A DNA stretch of 56,351 nucleotides, taken from the NCBI GenBank assembly GCA_964557975.1, contig CAZLCG010000009.1, forward strand, positions 1 through 56,351. Reading direction: 5' to 3'. Below the pieces are notes generated by a model. The model did no database searches. It was given only the letters and a program-made list of their open reading frames with translations, and was not told where the DNA came from. This document shows positions 23,643 through 32,007 of this stretch, piece after piece. The position numbers and the translations under genes are program-made. Source of the stretch: Fimenecus sp964557975 (lineage in GTDB: Bacteria > Bacillota > Clostridia > Oscillospirales > Acutalibacteraceae). Position 1 is the first letter of the stretch; every line of letters begins with the position of its first letter.

Positions 23643-24794
23643 TTAAGAGTTGTTATTAACAAATTCCGTAATTGCTTTCCCGATAAGATGCCCTGAATAT
23701 TCCGCTTCGGCAAGTGTGTTTGAATCACTCCCGATTTCCAATAGTACCGAACACGGCGCGACGTCCATATTATACTTTCTTGCCGAGAAAAGTATCGGAC
23801 GCATAAGCCCCGGATATAAATCCTCGGCGGTCTTGTGAAGCTGTAAGGCAAAGGTCAAGTTCTGCTCCCAATTGGGGAACGACGTTACCTTACCGTCCTC
23901 ACAGCCTGCAATAATCATTATCTGCGCCGCCTTTTTACCGTTAATTGTGACAACGGGCTTGATTTTTGTGCCGTCCGACTGACATATCGCGTCCCTGTGA
24001 ACGTCAAGAACAATTTGTACAGACGGATTTTCCTGCATAATTTTAAGAACTGTCTCTCTCGAACGGTCGTATGCGCCCGTATATTTTGCGTCGTGTATTT
24101 CTCCGTCGTGAATATAGCCCACTCCGCTTTTTTCAAGCTCCTCGCAGATAGCGTCGCCTACCCTTACCATATTTCGGGCTGCGTCGTCGCTTCGCGTCGC
24201 ATAAGAGGATGTGTACCAGTTGTTGTCGGCAAGCTCATAGCTTTCGGTAGTATGAGTGTGGAAAATCAAAACCGTCGGCTGCGCTTTGTCGGTTATACTG
24301 AGATTGACCTCCCCGTTAAGCGACGCTTCAATATTTATGCTGTGCGACGGCGTGGTATTTCTGACCGTGATATTTTGAAATACGTTTGTCGCGTTTGACG
24401 CGTCATACTGCTTTTCTAAAATTGCCCCGTCGTGAGAGGCGCCCGAATACTGCGCGTTGTATTCCTCTCCCATTTCAATTATATCCTTCGGCGTTGAATA
24501 TACCGAAGACGCCGTGCTTTGCGCTGCGTCATTATCGTTAATTGTAAGCGTATCGGTATTTTGATTTTGGTCTTGCGTTGTTTTCTCTGACGGAGTAACC
24601 TCAAAGAAATTGTTCTTTATAACCCGAACGGTTCCCTGCGGCAGGGCAAGTCCCGCCGAAATTACGGCGGTGTTAACCACAGCCGACGAAAAGTATCGGT
24701 TTAATATAAGAGCAAGTAAAGCGGTTAAAACAATTACAGCCCCTGTAAAATTGCTCCCGTTATTTGATTTTTTCTTTGATTTTCTTTTTCTCAT
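23643..24794 (-). CDS. spoIIP: Stage II sporulation protein P
   Basis: A 383-residue membrane-bound amidase and endopeptidase that, with SpoIID and SpoIIM, degrades septal peptidoglycan during engulfment. A basic start (MRKRKSKKKSNNG) precedes a membrane helix (about 18-40) and a low-complexity Gln/Asn/Asp linker. The catalytic domain has VLIFHTHTTESY (metal-binding histidines), IVLDVHRDA and CSVLLEIGSDSNTLAEA, all typical of SpoIIP. It lies directly downstream of gpr, the standard gene order. A nine-base inverted repeat encloses its ribosome site. Confidence 0.93.
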   Translation of the reverse strand: MRKRKSKKKSNNGSNFTGAVIVLTALLALILNRYFSSAVVNTAVISAGLALPQGTVRVIKNNFFEVTPSEKTTQDQNQNTDTLTINDNDAAQSTASSVYSTPKDIIEMGEEYNAQYSGASHDGAILEKQYDASNATNVFQNITVRNTTPSHSINIEASLNGEVNLSITDKAQPTVLIFHTHTTESYELADNNWYTSSYATRSDDAARNMVRVGDAICEELEKSGVGYIHDGEIHDAKYTGAYDRSRETVLKIMQENPSVQIVLDVHRDAICQSDGTKIKPVVTINGKKAAQIMIIAGCEDGKVTSFPNWEQNLTFALQLHKTAEDLYPGLMRPILFSARKYNMDVAPCSVLLEIGSDSNTLAEAEYSGHLIGKAITEFVNNNS

Positions 24795-24804
24795 TTTTCT
24801 GTTT

Positions 24805-24842
24805 CCTTTCGGCTAATCTATAATAATAAATATGCCGAAAGG
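24805..24842 (-). promoter_or_regulatory. Inverted repeat enclosing the spoIIP ribosome site
   Basis: Arms CCTTTCGGC (24805-24813) and GCCGAAAGG (24834-24842) with a 20-base loop. The minus-strand AAAGG used by spoIIP is inside the stem, so folding could hide it. A weak gpr terminator is the other option. Confidence 0.45.
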
Positions 24843-24849
24843 CTTTGGG

Positions 24850-25719
24850 TTATACGACCGAAAGCAAAATGTCCGGCTCAATCTCGGGCTGTAGGGCGCA
24901 GTTAACCGAAAGAGCTATAAGCTTTGCCGCACGTTTTACCATAACGTCAATTTCTCTCGGAGTTACCATCATATTTTTTGCGTTTTCAACGGTGTTTTCA
25001 AGCCGAGCGTTTTCTGTTACATCCCTTGCGAGCGTTACGGCGTCCACAACCGTAGGAACGCCTATAGCAATCACGGGCACGCCCAGTGTCTTTTCGCTTA
25101 TTTCGGCTCTTGAATTGCCGACACCTGAGCCGGGGGTTATACCCGTGTCGGTAATCTGCACGGTTCTGCCGAGCCTTGAAAGGCTCGCCGCCGCAAGCGC
25201 GTCAACAAGAATAACGGCACGCGGCAAAATTGATAAAACAACGCTTTTGATAATCTCGCCTGTTTCAATGCCCGTCTGTCCGAGAACTCCCGTTGCGAGA
25301 GTACACACGGGGTGAAGCGATTTAAAGCCTATTTCATAAGCAAGTCTGCTATCAATATGCCGTGTTGAAAAAATTGATTTTGCGCACAGAGGACCTAATG
25401 CGTCGGGAGTTATATTCTCGTTGCCTATCCCCGCCACAAGCACGGGGTCTTCGCCGTCGGGAAGGAGGCGCTTTATTTCAGCGGTAAGACTTGTAAGCCT
25501 GTCGTCAAGTATTTCGCTGTCGCAGGAAAACTCCGTCATCTCGACCGTTATATACCTGCCCTTGGGCTTGCCTATTGCTTTTTCGCCGTCGGAGGACACT
25601 ATTTCAATTTCGGTTACCTCGGTTTTTTCTGTACGCTTTTTCCTTTTCTTTATCCCCGTGTTTTCCGAATTTGTTATAAATTCCTCTTTTTCAAGCGCAA
25701 GGTCTGTTCTAACATTCAT
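24850..25719 (-). CDS. gpr: Germination (spore) protease
   Basis: A 289-residue protease that degrades small acid-soluble spore proteins at germination. The N-terminus MNVRTDLALE matches the propeptide and cleavage region (xVRTDLAxE). VLVAGIGNENITPDALGP, HPVCTLATGVLGQTGIETGE and ITDTGITPGSGVGNSRAEIS are the family blocks, including the conserved TPGxGVGN. A basic low-complexity insert (KKRKKRTEKTE) lies near residues 23-36. The length is slightly below that of the Bacillus protein. It is divergent from rpsT, the common clostridial arrangement, and is expected to be sigma-G dependent (family knowledge). Confidence 0.94.
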   Translation of the reverse strand: MNVRTDLALEKEEFITNSENTGIKKRKKRTEKTEVTEIEIVSSDGEKAIGKPKGRYITVEMTEFSCDSEILDDRLTSLTAEIKRLLPDGEDPVLVAGIGNENITPDALGPLCAKSIFSTRHIDSRLAYEIGFKSLHPVCTLATGVLGQTGIETGEIIKSVVLSILPRAVILVDALAAASLSRLGRTVQITDTGITPGSGVGNSRAEISEKTLGVPVIAIGVPTVVDAVTLARDVTENARLENTVENAKNMMVTPREIDVMVKRAAKLIALSVNCALQPEIEPDILLSVV

Positions 25720-25785
25720 ATATCAGCTCTCCTTATGCTTATTATTGGTTTAAATAAAAAAATATTGCAAATTATTAAAAAAAAC

Positions 25786-25814
25786 TTGCAATTTTTTCAA
25801 AACAATGGTATTAT
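25786..25814 (+). promoter_or_regulatory. rpsT promoter
   Basis: TTGCAA (25786-25791), a 17-bp spacer and TATTAT (25809-25814) inside an AT-rich upstream region that could act as an UP element. Confidence 0.75.
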
Positions 25815-25846
25815 ATACACCGCTAATGTAAAAGGGAGGTGTGACA

Positions 25847-26104
25847 ATGCCTAATATTAAGTCAGCAAAAAAACGTGTAATCGTTAACAACAACCATGCA
25901 AAGCGTAATAAATCAATGAACACCGCTTTAAAGACCGCCATAAAAAAGGCTAACGCGGCAATTGAGAGCGGTTCACAGGATAAGGAAGCGCTTGTTACCG
26001 CCGCAGTTAAAAAGATCGACCAGGCTTGCGCTAAGGGTCTTCTTCATAAAAACAACGCCGCGCGTAAAAAGTCCGCCCTCGCTACAAAATTAAACAAAGC
26101 ATAA
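25847..26104 (+). CDS. rpsT: 30S ribosomal protein S20
   Basis: An 85-residue basic helical protein that binds 16S rRNA. MPNIKSAKKRVIVNNNHAKRNKSMNTALKTAIKKA is the S20 start, and HKNNAARKKSALATKLNKA the usual end. A GTG at 25841 is in frame, but GGGAGG (25834-25839) is better placed for ATG 25847, which gives the standard MPNIKSA start. It is monocistronic, with its own promoter and hairpin. Confidence 0.96.
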   Translation: MPNIKSAKKRVIVNNNHAKRNKSMNTALKTAIKKANAAIESGSQDKEALVTAAVKKIDQACAKGLLHKNNAARKKSALATKLNKA

Positions 26105-26122
26105 TTAAGCTGTTAATTATTG

Positions 26123-26155
26123 CGCCGCCCGCTTATGTAGGCGGCGTATTGCTTT
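26123..26155 (+). terminator. rpsT terminator
   Basis: Stem CGCCGCC / GGCGGCG with a ten-base loop and a modest T-rich tail (TATTGCTTTATTT). Confidence 0.65.
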
Positions 26156-26198
26156 ATTTAAAACATTTTTAATATTGGCAGTTTTAACAGATTGTTCA

Positions 26199-26227
26199 TT
26201 GACTTTTACCGTCCGTTTGGTTATAAT
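26199..26227 (+). promoter_or_regulatory. Sigma-A promoter of the 59-residue protein
   Basis: TTGACT (26199-26204), a 17-bp spacer and TATAAT (26222-26227): close to consensus. Confidence 0.82.
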
Positions 26228-26262
26228 AAATTTGTACTAAATAAAATTTTGGAGGTTTTGTT

Positions 26263-26442
26263 ATGAAAAAAGCGTTAAAGGTTATAGGCATTCTCTTAGC
26301 TGTTGCGGGCGCCGCTTTTGCAGCTTATGTTCTTGTCAAAAAGTATGTCGATTCTAAAAAGGTCGTTATCGGCAACGACGCTGAAAATTATGTTTCCTGC
26401 TCATGCTGTGACGACTCGTTTATTTCGGAGACTGTCGCTTAA
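26263..26442 (+). CDS. Small membrane protein with a Cys-Ser-Cys-Cys tail
   Basis: A 59-residue protein in a self-contained unit: near-consensus promoter, GGAGG seven bases before ATG 26263, and a strong terminator. MKKALK precedes one hydrophobic helix (about 7-24, VIGILLAVAGAAFAAYVL). A basic segment (VKKYVDSKK) and an acidic tail with VSCSCCDDSF follow. The three clustered cysteines suggest metal binding or redox chemistry (inference). The basic residues after the helix suggest an N-out/C-in anchor. No family recognised. Confidence 0.75.
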   Translation: MKKALKVIGILLAVAGAAFAAYVLVKKYVDSKKVVIGNDAENYVSCSCCDDSFISETVA

Positions 26443-26467
26443 TTTTTTAACAACGCAAAAAACGTTT

Positions 26468-26494
26468 CGGCGGGAGCTTTTCCCGCCGTTTTTT
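26468..26494 (+). terminator. Terminator of the small membrane protein gene
   Basis: Arms CGGCGGGA / TCCCGCCG with a five-base loop followed by TTTTTT. Confidence 0.85.
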
Positions 26495-26544
26495 CTTTCG
26501 CTCCGCAGACAAAGGAGTAAAACGCATAGGTGAATTTGTCCGTC

Positions 26545-26898
26545 CTATTTGCTTTTGGGCTTCGCGATAAACGAAACAACAAGACCTGAGATGATTGCCG
26601 CCGTAATGCCCGCAGAGCCTGCCGTAAGAGGCCCTGTTATAATTCCGAGCCAGCCCTGCTCGCTTATCGCCTTTTTAGTACCCTGAACCAGCATATTGCC
26701 GAAGCCTGTCAGCGGAACGGTCGCTCCCGCCCCTGCCCATTCGACAAGGGGCTGATATATTCCGAGTCCTCCGAGGACAACGCCGAGAACCACGAAAAGC
26801 ACAAGGATTCTTGCGGGCGTAAGCTTTGTGTAATCAATTAGCAGCTGACCGACAACGCAGATTAAACCGCCTATTACAAATGCTTTGAGAAAAATCAC
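26545..26898 (-). CDS. spoVAE: Stage V sporulation protein AE
   Basis: A 117-residue inner-spore-membrane protein of the SpoVA channel, which moves dipicolinic acid into the forespore and out at germination. Several hydrophobic helices carry family motifs: ALVIGGLICVVGQLLID-like start (AFVIGGLICVVGQ), LGGLGIYQPLVEWAGAGATVPLTGFG and SAGITAAIISGLVVS. No ATG is available. GTG 26898, with GGAGGG seven bases upstream, gives the family's usual length and is preferred to TTG 26913. It stands alone here, whereas spoVAC and spoVAD usually accompany it, so the rest of the operon must be elsewhere. Confidence 0.88.
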   Translation of the reverse strand: MIFLKAFVIGGLICVVGQLLIDYTKLTPARILVLFVVLGVVLGGLGIYQPLVEWAGAGATVPLTGFGNMLVQGTKKAISEQGWLGIITGPLTAGSAGITAAIISGLVVSFIAKPKSK

Positions 26899-26916
26899 AG
26901 TCAATCCCTCCAAGCG

Positions 26917-26975
26917 TATTATTTACCGCTTTTTTATGTGTATTCGTTGTGAAATACAAAAAAACGTGATACAAT
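26917..26975. promoter_or_regulatory. Divergent promoters for spoVAE (sigma-G-like) and the aldo-keto reductase
   Basis: Plus strand: TTGTGA (26947-26952), a 17-bp spacer and TACAAT (26970-26975) for the reductase. Minus strand: GAATA (26941-26945), 17 bp and AATAATA (26917-26923), near the sigma-F/G consensus. The resulting spoVAE leader would be very short, so that call is weaker. Confidence 0.45.
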
Positions 26976-27039
26976 AACCGCGTGAATTTGCCGCATCACA
27001 GCTTTTAAACATATAGATTGAAATTTTCGGAGGTAAAAA

Positions 27040-27906
27040 ATGAAAAATCTCAGCGATTGCCATAAGCTTATGAACGGCGTTAAAGTGCCTTGCGTCGGCT
27101 TCGGCACTTGGAAAATGCCCGAGGACGTTGCCGCCGCGTCCGTAAAAACCGCCATAGAGTGCGGCTACCGCCATATTGACACAGCGGCGGCATATCAAAA
27201 CGAAAAGGGCGTCGGCGAGGGAATAAAGAAAAGCGGAATTAACAGAAACGAAATTTTTCTCGTTTCAAAGCTGCCGAACGACGACCACGGTTATCAAAAC
27301 GCCGTTGATTCCTGCGAAAGCTCGCTTAAAAGGCTCGGGGTCGACTATCTCGACTCTTACCTTATACATTGGCCCGTGTTAATTCAAAACCAAGACAGAG
27401 TTGAAGACGATTTGTGCGAAACATGGCGCGCTTTTGAAAAACTTTATAACGACGGAAAGCTCCGTTCAATAGGCACAAGCAATTTTATGGAGGAGCATAT
27501 TGAAATTATAAAGAAGAATTTTTCTTCCTATCCTATGATAAACCAAGTGCAGATGCATCCTCAGAATCCGCAGGATGAAATGATTGAATACTGCAAGGAG
27601 AATAAGATAATCCCCGAGGCGTGGAGTCCGCTCATTCAGGGTCAGGCTTTTAAAAGACAGCTTCTTATTGATATGGCGGGAAAATACGGCGTCAGCGTAG
27701 CTCAAATCTGCATAAGGTACATTATGCAAAAAGGCGCAGTCCCCGTTCCGAAATCCACAACGCCCGAAAGAATAAAAAACAACGCGGATGTGTTCGGCTT
27801 TGAAATTTCCGAAGAGGATATGGAAGAAATTTCAACGCTCAGAAAATACGGTATGATAGGAGATCCTCCGTCGGTTCCGAGAACACATCAGGTTGTAGGA
27901 TTTTAA
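27040..27906 (+). CDS. Aldo-keto reductase
   Basis: A 288-residue NADPH-dependent oxidoreductase with a TIM-barrel fold that reduces aldehydes and ketones. The catalytic tetrad is visible: D and Y in HIDTAAAYQNE, K in VSKLP and H in LIHWPV. GFGTWKMP at the N-terminus and VPKSTTPERIKNNADVFGF at the cofactor site are typical of the AKR5-like 2,5-diketo-gluconate or glyoxal reductase group. CGGAGG precedes the ATG. It is monocistronic, with its own promoter and terminator. The physiological substrate cannot be told. Confidence 0.9.
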   Translation: MKNLSDCHKLMNGVKVPCVGFGTWKMPEDVAAASVKTAIECGYRHIDTAAAYQNEKGVGEGIKKSGINRNEIFLVSKLPNDDHGYQNAVDSCESSLKRLGVDYLDSYLIHWPVLIQNQDRVEDDLCETWRAFEKLYNDGKLRSIGTSNFMEEHIEIIKKNFSSYPMINQVQMHPQNPQDEMIEYCKENKIIPEAWSPLIQGQAFKRQLLIDMAGKYGVSVAQICIRYIMQKGAVPVPKSTTPERIKNNADVFGFEISEEDMEEISTLRKYGMIGDPPSVPRTHQVVGF

Positions 27907-27927
27907 ATAAATAACAAAGAACTAAAA

Positions 27928-27967
27928 AATCCGAGATTCACTAAAATGCGTGAGTCTTGGATTTTTT
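27928..27967 (+). terminator. Terminator of the aldo-keto reductase gene
   Basis: Fourteen-base arms AATCCGAGATTCAC / GTGAGTCTTGGATT with two GU-type mismatches, then TTTTT. Confidence 0.8.
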
Positions 27968-28057
27968 GTCAATTTTTAAGCAGTGCGTATGGCGCGGCTT
28001 CCCGAACGAGAAGCTTTAAAAGAGGTCTTTACATTACTGTTTCAACTGTTATGTAAT

Positions 28058-28747
28058 TCAGCTTGTTATACCGTATTTCACGGTCATTCTGTTAACTCTT
28101 TTGCCGATGGGTTTTGCAAGCAGTAACAGAAATATCACATTTGAAACAGCGTAAACCGCCGTCACGGGCAAAGCCGATATGATCAAAGCGCCGTACCGTG
28201 TTATATTAAAAGTCCCGTCTATATAAAGGGCTGTCCAAGTGTCTAAAATCAAGGAATAAACAACGCCCGAAAGCGCGCCGTAAACATATAAAGCCGAAGC
28301 GTGCTTTTTAAGGAAATCAGACATCACGCCCGCAAAAAAGCCGATAATACCCCAAGCAAACATTTGAAACGGAGTCCAAGCCCCCTGCCCGAAAATAAAA
28401 TTCGATATTACGGCAGACAGCGCTCCGCACAGAAATCCGCTTTGCGCGCCGAGATACATACCCGCTATAATTACAAAAGCGGTAACGGGCTTAAAGTGAG
28501 GAACATATGAAAAAGCAAACCGCCCGACAACGGATAACGCCGTCATTACGGCAATCAGCACCATTCTGACCGTTGTAACCCTTCGGTCGTTTTCAAATTT
28601 TATTATAAACGGAATAAACGAAACCGTTACTACGGCAAGCGACACAAAGGCATACTGCTTTTGCGAAAACAGCATCGCGCCCGAGACGACAATTACAGGT
28701 ATTAAAACGAGCAGCAGCAGATAATCAATAATTTTCTTACGCTTCAC
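28058..28747 (-). CDS. ECF transporter S component
   Basis: A 229-residue membrane protein with about six helices, the substrate-binding subunit of the ECF importer formed with the two genes upstream. IAVMTALSVVGRFAFSYVPHFKPVTAFVIIAGMYLG and FGQGAWTPFQMFAWGIIGF are typical S-component blocks. A TTG at 28774 would extend the N-terminus. GTG 28747, with AAAGGAAA upstream and an 11-base overlap with the ATPase stop, is preferred. This clustered T-A-S layout indicates a dedicated (group I) transporter. Cobalamin-, thiamine- or nucleobase-related substrates have been proposed for similar S proteins, and none can be chosen here. Confidence 0.82.
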   Translation of the reverse strand: MKRKKIIDYLLLLVLIPVIVVSGAMLFSQKQYAFVSLAVVTVSFIPFIIKFENDRRVTTVRMVLIAVMTALSVVGRFAFSYVPHFKPVTAFVIIAGMYLGAQSGFLCGALSAVISNFIFGQGAWTPFQMFAWGIIGFFAGVMSDFLKKHASALYVYGALSGVVYSLILDTWTALYIDGTFNITRYGALIISALPVTAVYAVSNVIFLLLLAKPIGKRVNRMTVKYGITS

Positions 28748-30368
28748 CGTGCTTTTCCTTTCTTTCGTTTTCAAGGCAGAGATTTATTACATCGTTTTCC
28801 GTAACCGTATTTTCAAAGAAGCCCCTTGAAAGCCTTGCCGCCGCAGTCGTGTAAAAATTATTGTCGGTAAAGAACCCGTCAGGCTCGCCGCATGCGGTGA
28901 TTTCGCCGCCGAAAAGCAAAGAGCATCTGTCTGAAACCTGCGCGGCAAACTCAATGTCGTGCGTTACGATTATTACCGTCGCGCCGTTTTCACAAAGAGA
29001 GCTTATTATATCGGCAACGGTTTTCTTTGCAAAGCAGTCAAGGCTCTTAACAGGCTCGTCCATAAGAATTATATCGGGTTCCGCCAACAGAAGCTTCGCC
29101 GCGGCGCATTTCTGCTGTTCGCCGCCCGACAAATCAAACGGGTGCCGATTTATAAGCGGGTAAATGCCGAAAGTATCGACAGCCTTGTTTATTCTTATGT
29201 TTTTTTCATTTTCATCAAGCCCCAAAGACAGGCAGTATTCATTAAAATCGTCGTAAACGGTATCCCTTAAAAAAACGGTGCGGACGTTTTGCGGAAGCAT
29301 TGATATTCTTTTATCGCCCCGCGCTTTCACCTTGCCCCTGTACGGCTTTAAAATGCCTGCAAGCAGCTTTAACAGCGTGGATTTGCCTGCGCCGTTTGCA
29401 CCGAGGACTGTGTGAATTTCGCCCTTATACACGCTCATATTCAAATCCTTAATAACGTCCTCGGAATTTTTTGAATATCTAAAGCATAAGTTTTTGCACT
29501 TTAGCGCAATATCACCGTCCGGATTAAAATGCTTTGCTTCGACCGCACGGACGCTGTTGTTGAAATTGTTTTCGAGGTATTCCCTGCCCTCTTTTACGTT
29601 AAGGGGGCATTTCCCGTATGCGCCCGTTTTTTTCCAAATTCGTGACGGCGCGGGAAAGAACGAGAAGCAAGCGTCATTTTTATTTCTTTCGCACACGCTT
29701 TCAACAGAGCCGTAAGCGGTGATTCTGCCGTTATCAATAAGCATAAGCTTATTCACGGCAGGCATTATTTCTTCCGTTCGGTGTTCGCATATTATAATTG
29801 CCGTGCCGAAATCGGCGTTGATTCTTTTAAGAGTATTTATAAAGCCCACAGAGGCAAGAGGGTCGAGCTGTGATGTCGGCTCGTCAAACAAAAGGAGCTT
29901 TGGGTTCATAACCATTACCGAGGCAAGGTTTAAAATCTGTTTTTGACCGCCCGACAGCTCGCTTGTGTTCTTTTTAAACCACTCGGAAATACCGAAATAG
30001 CTTGCCGTTTCAGCGGTCCTGCGGCGAATATCGGAGCTTTTCACGCCCATATTTTCAAGCCCGAACGCAAGCTCGTGCCACACCTTGTCGCAAACGATCT
30101 GATTTTCGGGATTCTGCATTACAAAGCCTATATCGGCAGGCTTTGACTGTTCCGAACCCTTGCCGCAAAAAAGGATATTCCCCGTTTTTTCGCCGAAAGG
30201 GGCAATCTCTTTTTTCAGCATTTTAAGAAGCGTGGTTTTTCCGCTCCCCGTAGCTCCGCAGAGCAGAACGAAATCACCCGAGCCGACCGTAAACGAAATA
30301 TCGCTCAGGGCTTTCCCTTTTGCATTAGGGTATGAGAAATTCAATTTTTCGACAGATAGTATTTCCAT
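28737..30368 (-). CDS. ECF transporter ATPase, two ABC domains fused
   Basis: A 543-residue protein with two complete ABC ATPase domains in one chain, equivalent to EcfA plus EcfA'. Domain 1 (about 1-235) has GATGSGKTT, LSGGQKQ and LLLFDEPTSQLDP. Domain 2 (about 290-530) has GANGAGKST, LSGGEQQ and IILMDEPVKSLD. A linker of about 60 residues joins them. The start overlaps the T-subunit stop by 28 bases, so translation is coupled. It supplies the ATP hydrolysis for vitamin uptake by the T and S subunits. Confidence 0.92.
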   Translation of the reverse strand: MEILSVEKLNFSYPNAKGKALSDISFTVGSGDFVLLCGATGSGKTTLLKMLKKEIAPFGEKTGNILFCGKGSEQSKPADIGFVMQNPENQIVCDKVWHELAFGLENMGVKSSDIRRRTAETASYFGISEWFKKNTSELSGGQKQILNLASVMVMNPKLLLFDEPTSQLDPLASVGFINTLKRINADFGTAIIICEHRTEEIMPAVNKLMLIDNGRITAYGSVESVCERNKNDACFSFFPAPSRIWKKTGAYGKCPLNVKEGREYLENNFNNSVRAVEAKHFNPDGDIALKCKNLCFRYSKNSEDVIKDLNMSVYKGEIHTVLGANGAGKSTLLKLLAGILKPYRGKVKARGDKRISMLPQNVRTVFLRDTVYDDFNEYCLSLGLDENEKNIRINKAVDTFGIYPLINRHPFDLSGGEQQKCAAAKLLLAEPDIILMDEPVKSLDCFAKKTVADIISSLCENGATVIIVTHDIEFAAQVSDRCSLLFGGEITACGEPDGFFTDNNFYTTAAARLSRGFFENTVTENDVINLCLENERKEKHGEA

Positions 30369-31228
30369 TTTACACTCTCGGCTGCTTCAAAAATGAACGG
30401 TAAAAACGACATCACCGTAAAGGACGCATAGGTTAAAACCGAAATGGGCTCGGTTTTCAAAGGACTTAACGCAGGATAAAAAACAAAATCGACGCTTTTT
30501 TTATAAAGCCCGATCAGAACGGCAATCAGCGAAAGCACGAGCGGAACGGACAGGCATAAATCCTCAGTCTTAAATTTAAAGGTTACAAAGCTCGTCCTCC
30601 CCTTTTCGCCGTAGCCCCTCGCCTTCATTGAAAGCCCCGTATCAACCGAATCTTCAAGCGAAAGCGTAACAAGCAAAAGAAAAACGCTGCCTGCGGTTTT
30701 GACTTTTGCGCGGAATTTTCCGCCGAAGCCTAAGCCCAGCCCCCTCTGAGCCTCGGTAATATCCTTCAGCTGCTTTTTATAAAGCGGAATAAAGCGAAGC
30801 GCCATAGTCAGAATAAGGGAGGTCTTGGGAGCGGCTTTGCCGAAAAGATACTCGCTTTTATCGTCCGTCATAATTATATTTATGCTTTTAAACCAGAATA
30901 TCACCGAGGAAACGGTCGCCGCGGAATTTACACCGTACAAAAGCGATTCAAGCGTAACGGAAAGATCGCCGATATAGAAAAGCACGGTCGTGCCGTTTTG
31001 CGAAAAGAACGGATTTGTAATAATTATTAAAACCGCAAAAACTATAACGAAGCGGTACTGTGAAAAGCCGGTTTCGTTTTTAGCAATTGTGTAAAAAAGC
31101 ACGGCGCCCGCAAGCGAAATCAAAAGCATCAACGGATTTTGCGAAAACATTGTTATCAGCAGTTCGGACGCGAAGAACGCAAACAGAAACGCAGGGTGAA
31201 GCGAAGAAAAAAACAAGCGTTTATTCAT
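30341..31228 (-). CDS. ECF transporter T component
   Basis: A 295-residue transmembrane coupling protein of the CbiQ/EcfT family. It has about six to seven hydrophobic segments and the conserved coupling-helix motif SMKARGYGEKGR (Ala-Arg-Gly), which contacts the ATPase grooves. ALRFIPLYKKQLKDITEAQRGLGLGFGGK is the second family block. It is the first gene of the T-A-S unit. A hairpin separates it from the gene upstream, so its promoter should lie within or before that region. Confidence 0.9.
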   Translation of the reverse strand: MNKRLFFSSLHPAFLFAFFASELLITMFSQNPLMLLISLAGAVLFYTIAKNETGFSQYRFVIVFAVLIIITNPFFSQNGTTVLFYIGDLSVTLESLLYGVNSAATVSSVIFWFKSINIIMTDDKSEYLFGKAAPKTSLILTMALRFIPLYKKQLKDITEAQRGLGLGFGGKFRAKVKTAGSVFLLLVTLSLEDSVDTGLSMKARGYGEKGRTSFVTFKFKTEDLCLSVPLVLSLIAVLIGLYKKSVDFVFYPALSPLKTEPISVLTYASFTVMSFLPFIFEAAESVKWKYYLSKN

Positions 31229-31239
31229 TTTCGCCCCTC

Positions 31240-31271
31240 CTTAAAAAGCTTTGGCGGCCAAAACAGCCGCC
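31240..31271 (-). terminator. Weak terminator after the PH-like gene (minus strand)
   Basis: Stem GGCGGC/GCCGCC with a seven-base loop. On the minus strand it is followed by AAAGCTTTTT. Confidence 0.45.
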
Positions 31272-31283
31272 GCTCGTTATTTT

Positions 31284-31961
31284 TTATGGCCTTTTATAAC
31301 CGTCTTCGGCGTCGGTTTTTTCAGAGCCGTCAGATTCATTTTCAACGGCTTTTGCCTTAAAGCTTGAAAACTTTTTGACTTCGCTTACCTTGATTATTTC
31401 GGGCTTTTGCTCCTCTTCCAGCCTTTTTCTTTTTTCCTCAGCCTGTTTTTTCTTTTTCTCGTGTTCAAGCTGTTTTTCGGAAAGCTCCTTAGCCTTTTCC
31501 TCAAAAGCCTTTTTATTGCCTTCAATTCTGCCGCTTAAACGGATAAGAAACAGGTTCATATCGGCAGGCGAAATATAAATATACCAATCCTCTTCCTCAT
31601 TTTTGCTGTTAACCTTTTTATAACCTATCGCAATCCTGTCAAGCGAAAGAGCGACTATTCTTTTATTTCTCGTTTCAAAATCGCCGTCCTCAACGTTAAA
31701 AATGTCCTCATACTTGATTTTATAGGCTCTGAACGGATAATCGTGAATATAAAGATAATCGTCCTTAAACTGATAATAGGTAAAAAACAGCATCGGAAGT
31801 ATAAATATGAAATCCAACGCCAAAAAGAAAAAGCCCGCTTTCACGCCGATTAACGAAGTTGTAAATATTTTAGTGCTGAAAAGCAAAAGCATTACAATGT
31901 TTAAAGCAACTATAAATGCCACGAGTATTTTATTTATTCCCGATCTGAACTTTAACTGCAT
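31284..31961 (-). CDS. Membrane protein with a bacterial PH-like domain and charged tail
   Basis: A 225-residue protein. Two membrane helices (about 11-30 and 38-62) are followed by a beta-rich region (about 65-140, KDDYLYIHDYPFRAYKIKYEDIFNVEDG) resembling the bacterial PH (bPH/DUF1200) fold. The last 75 residues are a highly charged helix, likely coiled coil (EKQLEHEKKKKQAEEKRKR), with an acidic end. GGGAGTGATT lies before the ATG. It is divergent from the TauE-like pair. Function unknown. Confidence 0.6.
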   Translation of the reverse strand: MQLKFRSGINKILVAFIVALNIVMLLLFSTKIFTTSLIGVKAGFFFLALDFIFILPMLFFTYYQFKDDYLYIHDYPFRAYKIKYEDIFNVEDGDFETRNKRIVALSLDRIAIGYKKVNSKNEEEDWYIYISPADMNLFLIRLSGRIEGNKKAFEEKAKELSEKQLEHEKKKKQAEEKRKRLEEEQKPEIIKVSEVKKFSSFKAKAVENESDGSEKTDAEDGYKRP

Positions 31962-32007
31962 AGAATAATCACTCCCTGAAATTCACAACATAATAAACGG
32001 TGATAAT

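Noticed and set aside
25720..25790. A sigma-G promoter for gpr
   Set aside because: AATAATA is present, but the -35 element (GCAAT) is a poor match at the required distance, so no site is claimed.
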